A stretch of 64,000 bases of DNA, taken from NCBI GenBank assembly GCA_029204225.1, contig CM055115.1, positions 8,861,466-8,925,465 on the forward strand, given 5' to 3'. The translations under genes and the position numbers were made by a program. The DNA is from Diphasiastrum complanatum. Taxonomy: Eukaryota > Streptophyta > Lycopodiopsida > Lycopodiales > Lycopodiaceae. The notes beneath the pieces were generated by a model that saw nothing but the letters and a program-made list of their open reading frames with translations, searched no databases and was not told where the DNA came from. This document shows, piece by piece, positions 1-11,576 of this stretch. The stretch's first letter is position 1. Every line of letters begins with the position of its first letter.

Positions 1-229
1 TCAAGATGATCATCACCCAGCTGTCGTATGAGCTTGGAAAGCTTGAAAATAGTGTCATTACTACATCTTGATCATCTATGACAAATCCAAAAGTGGCCAT
101 TTGCTATAGCAGGTTCTTGAACTGGTTGATGTGATTCTGTAGGGAATCTTCGTTGGTCATCTTGAGGGAGAAAATGTTCTTTCTTAGATGTAGCTTGGAA
201 GCTACGTCGCGCACATCGTACAGAGTGCT
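1..229 (-). pseudogene. Ty1/copia Gag fragment
   Basis: Read on the minus strand, this is the middle of a copia-type Gag (UBN2/Retrotran_gag_2 family). It contains the segment STLYDVRDVASKLHLR followed by NIFSLKMTNEDSLQNHIN, and is nearly identical to the plus-strand Gag at 22.2-22.4 kb. The reading frame changes near position 104, and the window edge cuts the 3' side. At about 229 it joins repeat A abruptly, so it is a rearranged fragment and not an element end. Known for the family: Gag packages the element RNA. This piece cannot act alone. Confidence 0.85.
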
Positions 230-1335
230 GAAGTTTTGTAGTTTTGTGAGTAAAATTGGCAAAATTTGAAATTGTTCTGATTGCATGCCAGTCATTTCCC
301 TAATTTGTAGTACTGTGCTTGCATGGATTAGTTTCATGTTGATTCTCAGAGTGATTCTGACATGCATGAGAGATTTACAATTGATTTGAGTGGTCATACG
401 CATGTGCTCTGACAGTTGGGTCACAAATCAGTGTTAATGGATGACAAATTCCGTAAAACTGAAGTTTACGTAAAAACATTCCGTAATGACGTTTGTAACT
501 GATGTAGTGTGCTTTCATGCCAGTTTGACATTGGGTTAGTAACATTAGAAATCGGACAGTGTTTCGAATTTTTCCAAAAAAATTTGAGTTTTCCGAAGAA
601 ATAAAAATTTCGGTCATTTTTTTGTCATCTATGGAATCAGTTTAGATTAGTGAATTGATTAAACTGAGTTTATCACTAAGTCTAAATTATTTTGTGGTGA
701 TAGATAAGTTAAAATTGACAAGAGGAACCACAATGAAATTGCCGACAGGTTTTACTGTATTGTCATTCTTTTGCCTTTTGGAGTTGGGAACTCCCAGATT
801 GAAAGTTAAAATTTGAATTTTTTTCTTTTTTGTTGAATTTAAAATTGGTAAAAATTTGAAATCAGTTACTTGTCTGATAGTTTTCTAATCGATGTTGCTC
901 ACTAGAAATCAGTCAAATGAATGTTTCTGCAAGATACTCGTTAAATTTGATTAAAATCGTCAAACAATATGAAATGACCAGATTGAATGAGTGGGAATAG
1001 TATTCTTTATCTAGACAGTAATTCTGACAGGATATGGTTCAAGAATTACTGAAATCCTATTGGTGGGATTTCCAGTCATGTAATTTTATATTATGTGTTT
1101 GGATAGGATTTATCAATATTAACGGGGTAATGCCAAACCAGTCAATAAAAAGGAAAAACAGTCCAATTTTATTGGAAAATTTGTAGTAATAGAAATTACA
1201 TAACTGATTTAATCTCTAGTAAAATCCTATGGTGAATTATATTCAAAAGATCAGACTCTTACAGTTTCACATACAGTTAACTTTTATTGAAATTGATAAT
1301 TTCCTTAAAAGGAGGGATGAAGTGGTTGTTCATCA
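230..1335 (+). repeat. Repeat A, copy 1 (internally deleted)
   Basis: Matches 29876-32340 at high identity but lacks roughly 1.2 kb. Homology runs to about 1275, then resumes at the segment beginning AGTTAACTTTTATTGAAATTG, which lies at about 32270 in the long copy. It is AT-rich with no sustained reading frame. Other copies lie at 39021-40040, 60205-60608 and, inverted, 62276-63281. No terminal repeats or coding domain were seen, so the class is unknown; it may be the non-coding part of a retroelement. Confidence 0.8.
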
Positions 1336-1911
1336 ATGATCTTTAAAAAAACAATTAATGATCGATGCCGGTCAATTTTTTTCCAACACCGATAGCAAAT
1401 TTTTGTATAGATTACAACAACGATGTTGTGTAGCCCCAAATTTTCATATGAAAAGTTCAATAGATTTTTGGAAGGAGCACATTACAACAATTCATGTACA
1501 TTTGGAGGACCTGCTCAATCTGAGGATGAAGACATGTGATAACATGGCATGATCTAGTTGTCTCTTATTTAGATCTACATAATGCAAAATAGTTATTTCT
1601 TGTGATAGTTTATTTGTTGTTTTAAAAAGATTGAGCTTGAAATAGAATAAGTGCATTCTGATACCAGGTCGAAGATCAAATCGATCCATGGTCAAACTTT
1701 ATTTTGACCTAGAGTCCATATGTTATTCCGATCCTTGTCAAAAGCGGTTATGGAACTTAAGAGGGTTATTTCATATTTAGAACACGAAGCTATATAAAGA
1801 GCATTTTTTCTCGCATATTTCTTTGAAATGGAATGAAGTGAAGTTAGTGAGTTAGTCTATTTTCATTCTCAAGTCACTGATAGTTACTACTATCACTTAG
1901 ACTAATATCCA
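1336..1911 (+). repeat. Repeat D plus copia leader with TATA box
   Basis: This segment recurs before Gag at 19195, 21355, 26781 and 32341. Its first part keeps a short frame (residues like FSYENFNRFLEGAHYNNSC) with no recognised domain. The second part carries TATATAAA at 1791-1798 about 120 bp before the Gag ATG at 1912, as expected of an LTR/leader promoter. No clear tRNA primer site lies between this and the ATG. It is probably the 5' end of a copia family fused to other sequence. Confidence 0.65.
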
Positions 1912-2374
1912 CATGGATTCCCAAGGGAAAGCCAGTCCTATAATGGACAAGCATGATGGAGCCAATTACCATCTATATAAATTTAAGATGAGAACTATGC
2001 TAATGGCTAACGAAATGTATGACGTTGTTATAGGTGCAGAGATAAGACGCGAAGCTGACGATGCTGCAATTTCCTGATGGAAGCTGAAAGATGGCAAAGT
2101 CTTTGCGCTGATCATCCTCAATATATCAAACACTCAAATCGGCCATGTGTCTAAAGCTCAGACCTCCAAGGAAGTCTGGGACATCTTGAGCACTCTGTAT
2201 AATGTGTGTGACATAGCTTCCAAGCTACATCTCAGGAAAAAGATTTTCTCGCTCAAGATGACCAACGGAGATTCCCTACAGAGTCACATCAACCAGTTCA
2301 AGAACCTGCTGAAGCAAATGGGCACTGTCGGATATGTCATAGATGATCAAAATGTAGTAATGACACTACTTTGA
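1912..2374 (+). pseudogene. Ty1/copia Gag (family 1), truncated
   Basis: Starts at ATG with MDSQGKASPIMDKHDGANYH, the usual start of a copia Gag (DGANY resembles the common L-DG-NY-W motif). It continues through SKEVWDILSTLYNVCDIASK. A TGA near 2076 interrupts the frame (a CGA codon in the related copy at 19.9 kb), and the protein stops near 2374, where it joins a fragment of the 18.9 kb type repeat. No zinc knuckle follows. Dead copy. Confidence 0.85.
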
Positions 2375-2595
2375 AGCTTTCTATGAAAGAATATATTCAT
2401 AGTCGTGAGAATCATTTGACACATATGATTTGGATCGCTTATAAAAGAGTCACACTCATTTTTGTTTGATCTAACTCGCCAATGGATCGATTTGAGCACG
2501 ATCTGAGGCCTAGAGCAGGGTCGCCCTACTGATTCCAAGTTTGTAGAGTGTTCACTCAAGAAATTCCGTGGAGAAACGGTGATTTTAGCTCAACT
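2375..2595 (+). repeat. Repeat B fragment and unassigned sequence
   Basis: Positions 2381-2455 match the segment at 18925-18990 that follows the gypsy integrase tail there. The rest, to about 2595, shows no recognisable coding or repeat structure. The join with Gag lies at the point where Gag would continue, another sign of recombination between element types. Confidence 0.5.
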
Positions 2596-2785
2596 TGACA
2601 AAGTGGCTTTTTTTTCACCTTTTACCGCAAATCTGACAAATTCAACCTTAAAATGCTGATTTGCCATTACTCCAACAGAAAGCAAACTCTTTTTGAGTCC
2701 AGGAACATAAAGCACATTAGGGATATTCTTGATTTTACCATCAGGAAACTGCATAGGTACATTGCCAACACCCTGTCAGTGACCA
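2596..2785 (-). pseudogene. Copia protease/pre-integrase fragment, different lineage
   Basis: The minus strand reads a stretch with PNVLYVPGLKKSLLSVG, the conserved segment downstream of the copia protease active site, preceded by GNVPMQFPDGKI. It is clearly diverged from family 1 (which has LHVPNLSTN). The active site itself is absent. A small isolated fragment. Confidence 0.75.
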
Positions 2786-3624
2786 GCAATCATATCTGAA
2801 TTCCACATGAATCGATTTTATTCGCGAATGCTTTTGCTTTGTGTTTCGTTTCGTTTCACTTCGCGATCACTTGGCTATAAGCGTAAATCAATTTGAGAGC
2901 TCATTTAAGTTTTGTTTTGTTTCGTCTTGTTATAGAGCCTGATTTTTTCATGAATTCTTCTCTTTCGTCTAGTTGATCTCTCTCTCGAAATCAACCTACT
3001 CAACACAACAACAAGACACATATTCTCTGAAGAAATATCTAAAGGACGAATCATATGAAGAAATATTTTTTTTCACCTCAACAAAAATCTGACGAACAAG
3101 AATGTTTTTCGGGTAATCCTCGAAATAAAGATGATATGTTCACGAGGACGTTTCACATTTGAGGAAGGGGATATGTGATGCCACACAAATGTCAAAAATT
3201 GAATATCAACATAAATATGGCATAATATACTGGAAAATGAAGATATGAGCTGGTTAAGTATAAATTATGAAGAGGCCTAAGTCATTTTTTGAGAATATAT
3301 CTCCTAGGTACTTGCCTTATAAATTAAGGGCTAGACCTTCTGCTGTACTACTCTGATAACATTTCATTTGTAGAACGCGCTTCCTTCAATTTGATAGAGG
3401 CCAGATTGTTGTTCTGAATTCATTAACATTACCCATTCCAAATATAAGTAATACTGGTTACTTTTTAATGTCTGTCGACAACCAGAATAACATTTGAAAC
3501 CACCTGCCATAATTACACCAAAAACATAACTTTCTAATGCTATCCTCTGTGGGAACGATGCTTTTCACTACAAAATCTATATTAAACCTGTTGGTATAGC
3601 ACGACATCACCTGAATTATTCTTT
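2786..3624 (+). repeat. Repeat F, copy 1
   Basis: From about 2985 this duplicates 56585-58070, but the copy here lacks about 840 bp that lie at 56946-57786 in the other; the splice point is near 3340. Positions 2786-2984 show no gene. The right part leads directly into copia coding sequence, so the duplication predates or includes that element. No coding domain of its own was recognised. Confidence 0.65.
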
Positions 3625-4457
3625 TGTACAACAAATGTCTAAACAATCTATTGTTGTTGATCTCGATTATCCAGATAGGAAAGTCAAATTATCTGCTTGT
3701 CAAGACTATCTAGTCAATAAACTGCCCATGAAACCATTTAAATCAAGCCATCAGCATGTTGCTAGAGGATTGTTTGGTGTACTTTATCAAGAAGAAATCT
3801 GAAGGTTTCAATTGTTTTAGAATCTTCAAGAAGCATGCAGAGAAAGAAATTGGCAAACAAATCAATGGCCTGAGGTTCGACAATGGTGGAGAGTACATCT
3901 CTACTGTATTCAAGGAGTACTGCCAGAGCCAAGGCATTGAACAACAATTTATCACTCCTTATTCACCTCAATCTAATGGCTTAGCTGAGAGGAAGAATCG
4001 TGCCCTGGTCGAGTCAGCCAAATGTATGCTAACACATGAATCTTTGCCGAAGAGCTTCTGGGCTGAAACTATCTCCACTACAACTTACGTCCAAAACATA
4101 TGTTTGACTAAGGCCCTCATAGGCAAAACACCACATGAGGTCTGGACAGGTTATAAGGCTTCAATGAAGAACTTTGTGTGTTCAGATGCATTGCCTATGC
4201 ACGGATCCCGAAGGAGACGAGAAAGAAATTCAACTTCCAAGGTCTCCAGACCATCCTTATCGGATACACTTCATCTGACAATACTTACAAGCTATACGAC
4301 TCTGATACCTAGCAGATTTTATTCATTAGGGATACAGTCTTTATCGAGGATCAGTTCGATGACTTCAAAGGCAAAGGCAAAGTTCCATGCGAACCTTCGA
4401 TGCCTCTGCCTCCGATATGACAATTCGAGCCTTTGGCTAAACTGGTTTTCATTCTAG
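3625..4457 (+). pseudogene. Ty1/copia pre-integrase and integrase (family 1)
   Basis: Contains the GAG-pre-integrase remnant (QQMSKQSIVVDLDYPDRK, with the zinc-binding CxxC decayed to CQDYLVNK) and the integrase core. Visible catalytic context is RFDNGGEY for the second Asp and GLAERKNRALVE for the Glu. The region with the first catalytic Asp is missing or scrambled before VYFIKKKSEGFNCF. After NFVCSD the frame shifts several times. Known role: insertion of element cDNA. This copy is inactive and is cut at about 4460 by gypsy sequence. Confidence 0.88.
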
Positions 4458-4465
4458 CTATTACA

Positions 4466-4935
4466 AATTTTTAGTTTTACTCTTGGTCTAACTAATACCC
4501 CGACAACCTTCCAATAGATGATGAACGATATTCTTCGTCCATGTCTAAGGAAGTTTCTTGTGGTATTGTTTGATGACATATTGATTTACAGTAAGACTCT
4601 TGAGGAGCACGAGGCGCATTTGCATACAATCTTAGATAATCTAAGGCAAGCAAAGCTTTATGCTAAGGAGTCTAAGTGTGAGTTCATTCAAACAAGGCTC
4701 AAGTATTTGGGACATATCGTTTTCGATCGAGGTCTAGAGATCGATACGATAAGGTCCAAAAAGTTCTTACTTGGCCCTAAAAACCATTAGGGAAGTTAAA
4801 TTTTTTTGGGCTTCACAGGGTTTTTTAATAAATTCATTAAAGACTATGCCTAGATTGCATTGTCTCTAACGAATTTTCTTAAGGGAGTGAAGAAAGCCAA
4901 AAGAAAAACTAAAAAGGGTAATAAATGGAAAGCCT
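4466..4935 (+). pseudogene. Ty3/gypsy reverse transcriptase fragment
   Basis: Reads LTNTPTTFQ, then MMNDILRPCLRKFLVVLFDD, then ILIYSKTLEEHEAHLHTIL and CEFIQTRLKYLGHIV. This is the palm and thumb of a gypsy RT, with the YxDD box as LFDD. A stop falls just before MMND, and the connection domain after GHIV quickly loses frame. It joins copia IN on the left and inverted copia sequence on the right. A broken fragment. Confidence 0.88.
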
Positions 4936-4939
4936 TTTC

Positions 4940-5122
4940 GATAGTAGTCGACTCTTGCATTAAAAGACATGCAAACTCAAGAATGTACCTCGTGGGCTAT
5001 GTGTGCACTCGGTTTGATCTTCTTGGAGGAAGTGGCATCGGCTGATGATCTAGTCCTTGGATTTGTTATTGCTGAGTAATAGCAACTTCTTTGTCTGACT
5101 TGTTGTCGAGTAGTCCATCGAC
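4940..5122 (-). pseudogene. Copia integrase-RT linker fragment
   Basis: Closely matches 47435-47600, the linker between integrase and reverse transcriptase of the minus-strand copia copy there. Only a low-complexity hydrophilic stretch is encoded (serine/valine-rich). Its flanks are gypsy RT on both sides in opposite orientations, so it is a small inserted or recombined piece. Confidence 0.65.
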
Positions 5123-5124
5123 TA

Positions 5125-6100
5125 GAGGCATGCTTTGGAAACACCCTGACCTAAGGTCCAATTTGGTGAAATACTTAGCACCATTCAATTGGTCCATTAG
5201 GTCATCCATCTGAGGTAAGGGATAACGGTTCTTAATAGTCATTTTATTAAGCTTTTTCTAATCGACACAAAGATGAATACCATTGTCTTTCTTGCCGATT
5301 AACAAAATAGGAGCTCCCAAAGAGGACCTATTGGGTATAATATGACCCTTACGTAATAACTCTTTAAGTTGACTAGCAACTTCGTCTTCTTCCTTCCGTC
5401 TCATCTTGTAGGGCAAAAACGATACAGGAGAGCTATCGGGAAGAAGATCTATATGATGGTCTACTCCCCGTGAGGGGAAAAGACCCTTAGGCAACTGCTC
5501 AAAAAATATATTAGTATATTCCTTCCTAATTCTCTTAAAGATTTTGCCCTCAGGCGAAGATTATAGATTAACATCTAAAAAAGACAAATCTTTAGGAAAA
5601 GATGAAACATCAACATTGAAATTATGAGTACTAAAAGCATCCATGTGCGATTCATCTTCCAGATGACATAAATATGAATAATACTCAAAATCCAAACTAC
5701 ATTGACTAGCCTTATGAGCAGTTACAAAAGGTAGATCAGGCTCATCACCTTTAATACAAACCAATGAGTCACTATGCAAGAAAGAGATACTATGAGAAAC
5801 ATAATTTTTTTTAAGGACTCATTCCTAGCATAAAACCACTCTTTACATAGAATTAAAATTACCTTAGAAAAATTCATAACATGAAAAGATAAATTATCTA
5901 CATAGCCCTAAATCTTCAACGGCACGTGGGGGACAAAGAGCTACTAGACCTGCTGCTCCCCACCATTGTGGTCACTTGGTGCAGTTGCCAACTGCAACTT
6001 CTGCACCAACTTAGCATTAATAAAATTATGCATAGAACGGTCGTCAAACAGTCATCAAAAGAAAAACTCACGGGTTGACTACCTAAGAACCCACTCATAC
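5125..6100 (-). pseudogene. Ty3/gypsy protease and RT N-terminus, copy 1
   Basis: Minus-strand order: retropepsin remnant (about 5900-6100; segment HNFINAKLV type, shifted in frame), a linker (5561-5800), then RT start at 5494 with PKGLFPSRGVDHHIDLLPD, ELLRKGHIIPNRSSLGAPIL and GKKDNGIHLCVD, followed by the conserved [20 protein letters not shown] and FTKLDLRSG. Stops and shifts interrupt each part. A second copy is at 58261-60060. Gypsy RT copies element RNA; this copy is dead. Confidence 0.88.
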
Positions 6101-7700
6101 TTTTCTAAAGTGAATTATATCATGACGTTCCTAGATTTGAGATTTTTGATGAGGTCGGCCACCTACTTTTGTAAGAGAGTTGACTCGAGCTACCAAGAGG
6201 GTAATTATGCATGATCTAAGCCTTTGATAGCCAGGGGTTTAGAGTCTACCCCTAATGGCACTCTACCTAATCTCATATCCGAGATCATTTCATATAGATT
6301 GATAGCTCATTTTGTACATACTTTGAGAGATTATCAAGAGATGGTGATTTTGGCAAGTTTGCTCTTTAATGAGGAATTGATGAATGATGAATGTGATATT
6401 TTTTGTGTCTAATGAATAGATCTGAATCTGAACAAAGTATTATACTTTCCACGTGTGTGACAGGATGTGAAGATCAATTATTTCTAGTTTTATTGTGATG
6501 TTCGAAAGCTCTTGCCAATTAGAATGTTTGCACTTACATTCTAACAGGGATGCAAGCCAAGAACGGTCATTCAAAGATCAACATGCAGACCAAATGAACG
6601 TTCAGTAGTGTCTACAGCTACCTACACTTAAAACGGACTGAATCAGAACCTGTATTTTACTAACACTGAGCTACACTTGCATAAATTGACAAAATAAGAA
6701 ACAAAACTAATCTACAGCATGTTAGAAGTCCAAAAATCAAGATACCAACCAATCTTTTGTTTATTGGACATCCCAAGAACATCAAGAACTGGAATGTTAG
6801 AGGATATGCAAGATTTACACCACAGATCTAGCCTATTTAGTTTACCTGAATGCTAATTCCTACATTAATCCACAAGAAAACAAGAAATCTATTCCACTCT
6901 ACAAAAGCAGCAAATCTAATCCACTCTACAGTCCACAACCACACACAATGAATGGAAGGGCATGATCATAGGGGCATCACTCAAGAAAACCATCATGATC
7001 AAGGAGCTCAATGGATGCATCTAACTCATGGAGGCTCTTCTCATTTCAGCATGGAGTTGATACAATTCTCAAAAAGCTCCTCTACACAACGAGGGAGCTT
7101 CTTAAATAAGCAAGAGGGCTTATTAGGTGGCATCCTAGTGGAATTTCCACATTTCACAAATTATAAGTGGAATAATGCTCTCCACTAGAGGTCACCATCA
7201 AAAGGTGTCTCACTCTACTTTCTTTAAGAGAGGTCTACTTGCATTTATTACATTTGCCTATAAATACTAGTTCCTACATGGTCATTCCATCTTCCGGGAT
7301 TCACCATGAGACTTACACAGTTCTTGCATGTCTTTCCTAGCTAGTATTTCTCGGCTCTCATACTTGGCTCTCAATCTTCACTAGTCTCGTCTTCTTAGAG
7401 ACCTCCTCGGTCTAAGGTGAGAGGTGCTCTTGAGTTACTCTATCCGAGTATCTTGGGGATTCGTCAGAATCAGTCAACATCATCCCACCCCTAATGTGTT
7501 GCAGGACCCACTACAGCTCATATTGGATGATGTCACTTCGCTTTGCATTGGCATCTTCGATCGTCACTTGGAAAAGCATAGATCCTCGTTCGCTTTCATA
7601 AAACTAAGTGCTTATTTTCGCCAGTCTTTATCACAAAAACTGTTTTTTTCATGAATTGTCATAGTTTAACCAGAATGTCTTATTGCTGCAATTGGGTGAC
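6101..7700. other. No gene; LTR-like stretch with TATA
   Basis: No reading frame here shows a known domain. TATAAATA at 7259-7266 is followed by a CT-rich leader and the region has the feel of an LTR U3-R-U5, but no matching second LTR or primer site was found in the window. Position 6452 has a CCACGTGT motif. Left as unassigned. Confidence 0.35.
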
Positions 7701-8905
7701 ATTCTTAAAATTGGAGAGGTCTCAGTAGCTTCACAACTTGCATGCTCGAGTGCTTTCCATGTGTCTCCTTGTTTTGTCACTTGTATCTGCCATTGACTGT
7801 TTCATCTTTGGTTTCTTGGCAAATTCTATCTTCTGGGAGGTCTGTATCCTCCATTTTCTTCTAGATATTTCCGTGGTTCTTCTCTTAGTCGAAGTTCCAG
7901 TCTTAAGAAAAATCTTCGATCTAGTAGGTTGCACAAACTTTGGTTATCAGTCTCAAGGGGATGGACTCATCATCAAGAAATTGGTGGTAGGAACAAATTT
8001 GGATGGACGGTTTGATAACGATAAGGAAACATGATGAAGGCTTAGTGAAAGGGTGAAGGAACTGATAGTTTTACAGTTGCAGCCTTGGACCCTTTCAATG
8101 TCGAGCTTTGACCACCACTTGCTGGGTGAGGAGCTTGTTTTATTTGTAGGTTCACAGGTGTCTTCATCTTTCATTTTTTTCTGCATCTCTTTCTTTTGAT
8201 CCGTTACTTTTGGATCTCTTTGGGCTTTATAAGAGAGGATTCAACTATCATTGCTCCAGAGAGTTTCTTTTGATCAAGACTGATCTGACTCAACTGTTGC
8301 TTAAGTTTTGTCCTTTCCTCCTCAGCTTCTTGAATCTTTCTCTTTATTTCTTCTGGCTGCTTCGCCTACTTCTTAGGTCTTCTTTTGGATGATCAACCAT
8401 TGTAGGTGGTGGTTAGTCTTTGCAAGACATTTGTAATGATCTTTTGGCCACTTCGGTAAGACTATCAAAACTGGGAATTTCTCAGAAGAACAGTCTACTG
8501 ATGATAAACAAACAGATGGAAGGAAGGGTGTTGGTGACAACGGTAGATGGTGTGGACGATAGACATGAGAATGGGCACAGAAGTATGGCAAGAGGTTGGT
8601 TGAAGAAGGAGACTGATTTTCCAATGCTTCTATTTCCCTTTCTGAAGATCTTCGTCATGAATGAGGTACTTCTTCTGATTGAGTCTCTTTGGACTACCCA
8701 TCTGCCTTCTTTAGCCTTGTCTACTTGTGACCTTGGCTGTCGATCTTGCTGGGTGTTATTGCTATGTGGCTGCTCCAATGGATCCAAGCAGATCCACTCT
8801 CTCTCCCCCCAAAAATCGGTTGGTGGAGATGTTGGTACTGGTAACTGGTCATGCTCATGAATGGATCGGCGTGTGCAACACGTAGTTAAAAACATGTTGA
8901 ACATG
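7701..8905 (-). pseudogene. Coiled-coil protein remnant, unrecognised
   Basis: On the minus strand, about 8395 to 8160 reads a charged helical stretch (EEIKRKIQEAEEERTKLKQQ, then LSQISLDQKKL), typical of a coiled coil. Further basic stretches lie at 7731-7934 (KIEFAKKPKMKQS). Frame changes and stops separate the pieces. The plus-strand frames here are hydrophobic shadows. It could be part of a retroelement Gag or a decayed host gene. I do not recognise it. Confidence 0.35.
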
Positions 8906-9027
8906 TGATTGGTCTAAAGATGGAACAAATTTTAACTAAATTTGTTTCGATCTTGTTGTAGTTGACTGGAGTCTCCTCTTAGATGATTTTCATCATCACT
9001 CTCACTTTCAAAAATTATTTCATCATC

Positions 9028-9720
9028 CTAGCTATTAGAATTTCTATTCTCAACATCTATGGAAGTGGGTGCTTCAAGTATAGTTTGACGATCTACTACA
9101 TCTCTAGGTAGCTCAATCTCATACTTAAAATGAAGGTTTTCCATTTCATTCTCAACATTTGCACCCTCAAATACTTGTCGTGAACATGGTTGAACTTGAG
9201 CTACAAACCACCATATCTTGTTTAGTCGATCTAGTTGAAAAAAGACCTGCAAAAATCACTATTTTAGAACATATCAAAAACTCAAATACTAGTCACTTGC
9301 AATAAAATGAAAAACATGATAGCATAGCATGTGCACCTGCTCACAGTGACGAGGCAACACCAGTGTGTCAAAGGACTCCATGCTCAATGTTTTTGATGAA
9401 TCAATCACAAAAAATCCACTTGGATCCGATTTTGCGGTTGCATTTGGCCCTCTACAAACTACCTTGAACCATTTCACATCAAATAAAAAATAGTGTCCAC
9501 TTTGACCAAATAACACATCATAAATTATTTGTATAGATCCTACATATTCTATGTCTCCTGAGATGGGATTCCGATCTCATGCACTGCTTTGACTTTCTTG
9601 TTGGAAAGATGCTATTACACCACAATCGTGTGTGCGTCTCTTGTTATCAATCCTTTCAACACGAAAGTGGAAACCAAAAGCCCATATGGCATTATACATT
9701 TTGCACTGCCACATGACAAA
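9028..9720 (-). pseudogene. DUF4216-like CACTA domain, two exons
   Basis: Upstream exon (9720 to 9337) reads NAIWAFGFHFRVERIDNKRR, then HDCGVIASF, then IEYVGSIQIIYDV and YFLFDVKWFKVVCRG, ending CEQ. A 90-bp intron at 9247-9336 (GTGCAC...TTTGCAG) joins it in frame to VFFQLDRLNKIWWFVAQVQP, as in DUF4216 domains of CACTA proteins. One TGA near 9574 sits where CGA (Arg) would keep the frame. A further intron (about 9721-9830) links it to the transposase exon. Function of the domain is unknown. Confidence 0.75.
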
Positions 9721-9831
9721 CATGAATCTCATAAATAATCATTGTGAATAAACATGGTGTTTCAAAATGACTAAACAAATATTGTTATAAACAAGAATGT
9801 TCTAATAATAAAGTATCTAAAGAATAATACC

Positions 9832-10637
9832 TTCCATTCGCATCCTCTTACAAAGTCCCATTCCGCGTTTGATATTTTTTGTCTCTCTTTTGTTGGATAG
9901 TCATGCATTGTCCACATTACAATGGCATGTAGTGTAAACTCCCTCTAATGTAAGGGGCGCGAAATAGCATATGCTTTTATCCCCTTCCACAAATCTTCCA
10001 ACTCGTCAATAAGCGGCTCAAGATATACATCCATGTTCTTAACCTTGCGTTGGCCAGGAATTAGAAGTGCCAACATGATATGTCCGTTTTTTGTACTCAA
10101 CCAAGGAGGAATATTATAATTCACAAACCAAAAAAGCCAAATGGACCACATAGTTGCTCGTACACCAAAGGGGTTCACACCATCTGTTGCAAGACCAAAT
10201 CTCACATTTCTTGACTCATTGGCAAAGCTTGGATACTCTTTGTTGATGCATTTCCATGCAGGTGAATCTGAAGGTACCCTCATCATCCCATCCGTAGAGG
10301 TATGGTGTGCAAGCCAGTCCATAAGTTGTGCAAGAGATTTACAACGAAATAAATGTTGCAATCATGGAATTACTGGAAAATATCCTAAAACTTTGCAAAT
10401 AATGGTTGCCCCTTGCAAATTATCTCTATATCGAGGAGTATCACAAATGGGACATTTCCTGAGTGATTCGTACCTTCCTCGATATAAAATACAATCTTTT
10501 GGACATGCATGATATTGCTTGTAGTCCATCCCGATGTTAGACGACATCTTTCGTGCCTCATCTCTTGTCTCAAGCATGACATTCCCTTCTGGGAGAATTT
10601 TGTTTTTCAATAGTCTGTACATGACAAAAGAAGTCAT
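9832..10637 (-). pseudogene. CACTA transposase, tnp2 family
   Basis: Minus-strand reading: LLKNKILPEGNVMLETRDEA, then YKQYHACPKDCILYRG and CPICDTPRYRDN (zinc-like CPxDC/CPxC segment), frame change near 10365, then MQHLFRCKSLAQLMDWLAHH, DSPAWKCINKEYPSFA, FGLATDGVNPFG (first catalytic Asp region), YNIPPWLSTKNGHIMLALLI and VYLEPLIDELEDLWKGI, and after a stop near 9945 REFTLHAIVMWTMHDYP. It then jumps to a DUF4216-side segment, so the last third of tnp2 is deleted. It would cut and paste the element; this copy is inactive. Confidence 0.92.
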
Positions 10638-10739
10638 TGTAAAAAAATTATCAGTAGATGTCCAAATTGTAAATTTTGTTTCAAAGCAAAAATGACAAGT
10701 AGATGAAAAAAAATTTACTCAAATAATAATTTGAGGCTT

Positions 10740-11198
10740 TGGTCACTCCATCTATATTTGGCTTGAAGATTTAATAGAAGTAGATAAGCCGCCAAACGAT
10801 ATGTCTTTGCTCCAGGATACAATACGGTCTTTGATTCTTCTCACAATTTTTGTTCTTCTTTAGACAAAAAGTGCCTCCTCATCTTGTTCATTGTGTTTGG
10901 CTGCACTATTGTTCTCGTACATATCATCCAACATGTCTTCCATGACTTCAAATTCATCATTCATTAGAAGCTCATTTTCATCGTTGGAACTTGTTTGCGA
11001 AGAAGTAGATCTAGATGAGCTAGATTCAGATGCATTAGTCTCTTGATTAATGCGCTCATCAATTTCCATCATCTCTTTTAAGCGTTGACGTAGACGACGA
11101 GGTAATTGCTTTATATGAGGACCGTTGTATTGCATTCGTCGTCTATGTCGACCATTACGAGGATTATTGTCTCCAACGCTAAATGAGGATGAAGAATC
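10740..11198 (-). pseudogene. N-terminal part of CACTA transposase (acidic linker)
   Basis: The exon starts after a likely acceptor near 11200. It reads a basic stretch (QLPRRLRQRLKEMMEIDERI), a Ser-rich stretch and an acidic one (FEVMEDMLDDMYENNSA). After a frameshift near 10860 it continues as GAKTYRLAAYLLLLNLQAKY and RWSDQSLKLLFE, a conserved segment just before tnp2. It belongs to the same broken gene as the tnp2 exon and the transposase-associated domain at 13.3-13.6 kb. Confidence 0.75.
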
Positions 11199-11576
11199 CT
11201 ATATACCAAAATAACAAGAAGTAGGTTGAAACAATGTTTGATAAACATTTCCTTCCAATACTCGATAGATCTAAATGTTGCATATGAATATAAATGACAT
11301 CTTTGCTTAAAAAGTATGACCATACCAATGTATCTATTAGACCATTTTTCTTTTCAACTTGTTAACATTCAATGAACTCCAAGAATTGCACGCTTCTACA
11401 TATTTACATATTTACGAATTTCACATTCATTAGCTTTCACTTATTACATTATGCAAACATCTAGGCAAATGACGAATAATGCTTCTAACATTTGACATAT
11501 CTGATGCAACAAACCAAATACAATCAAGATGCATGGATTATACATCTCTGCATATCAACAAAATTTAAATCTTCAC

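Noticed and set aside
7738-8034. Plus-strand frame with hydrophobic stretches resembling a membrane protein
   Set aside because: It is antisense to the charged coiled-coil remnant on the minus strand; hydrophobicity is the usual shadow of Lys/Glu-rich codons.
8482-8904. 140-codon open frame on the minus strand
   Set aside because: Ser/Arg/Pro-rich without domain, overlapping another open frame on the opposite strand. No coding signal beyond length.
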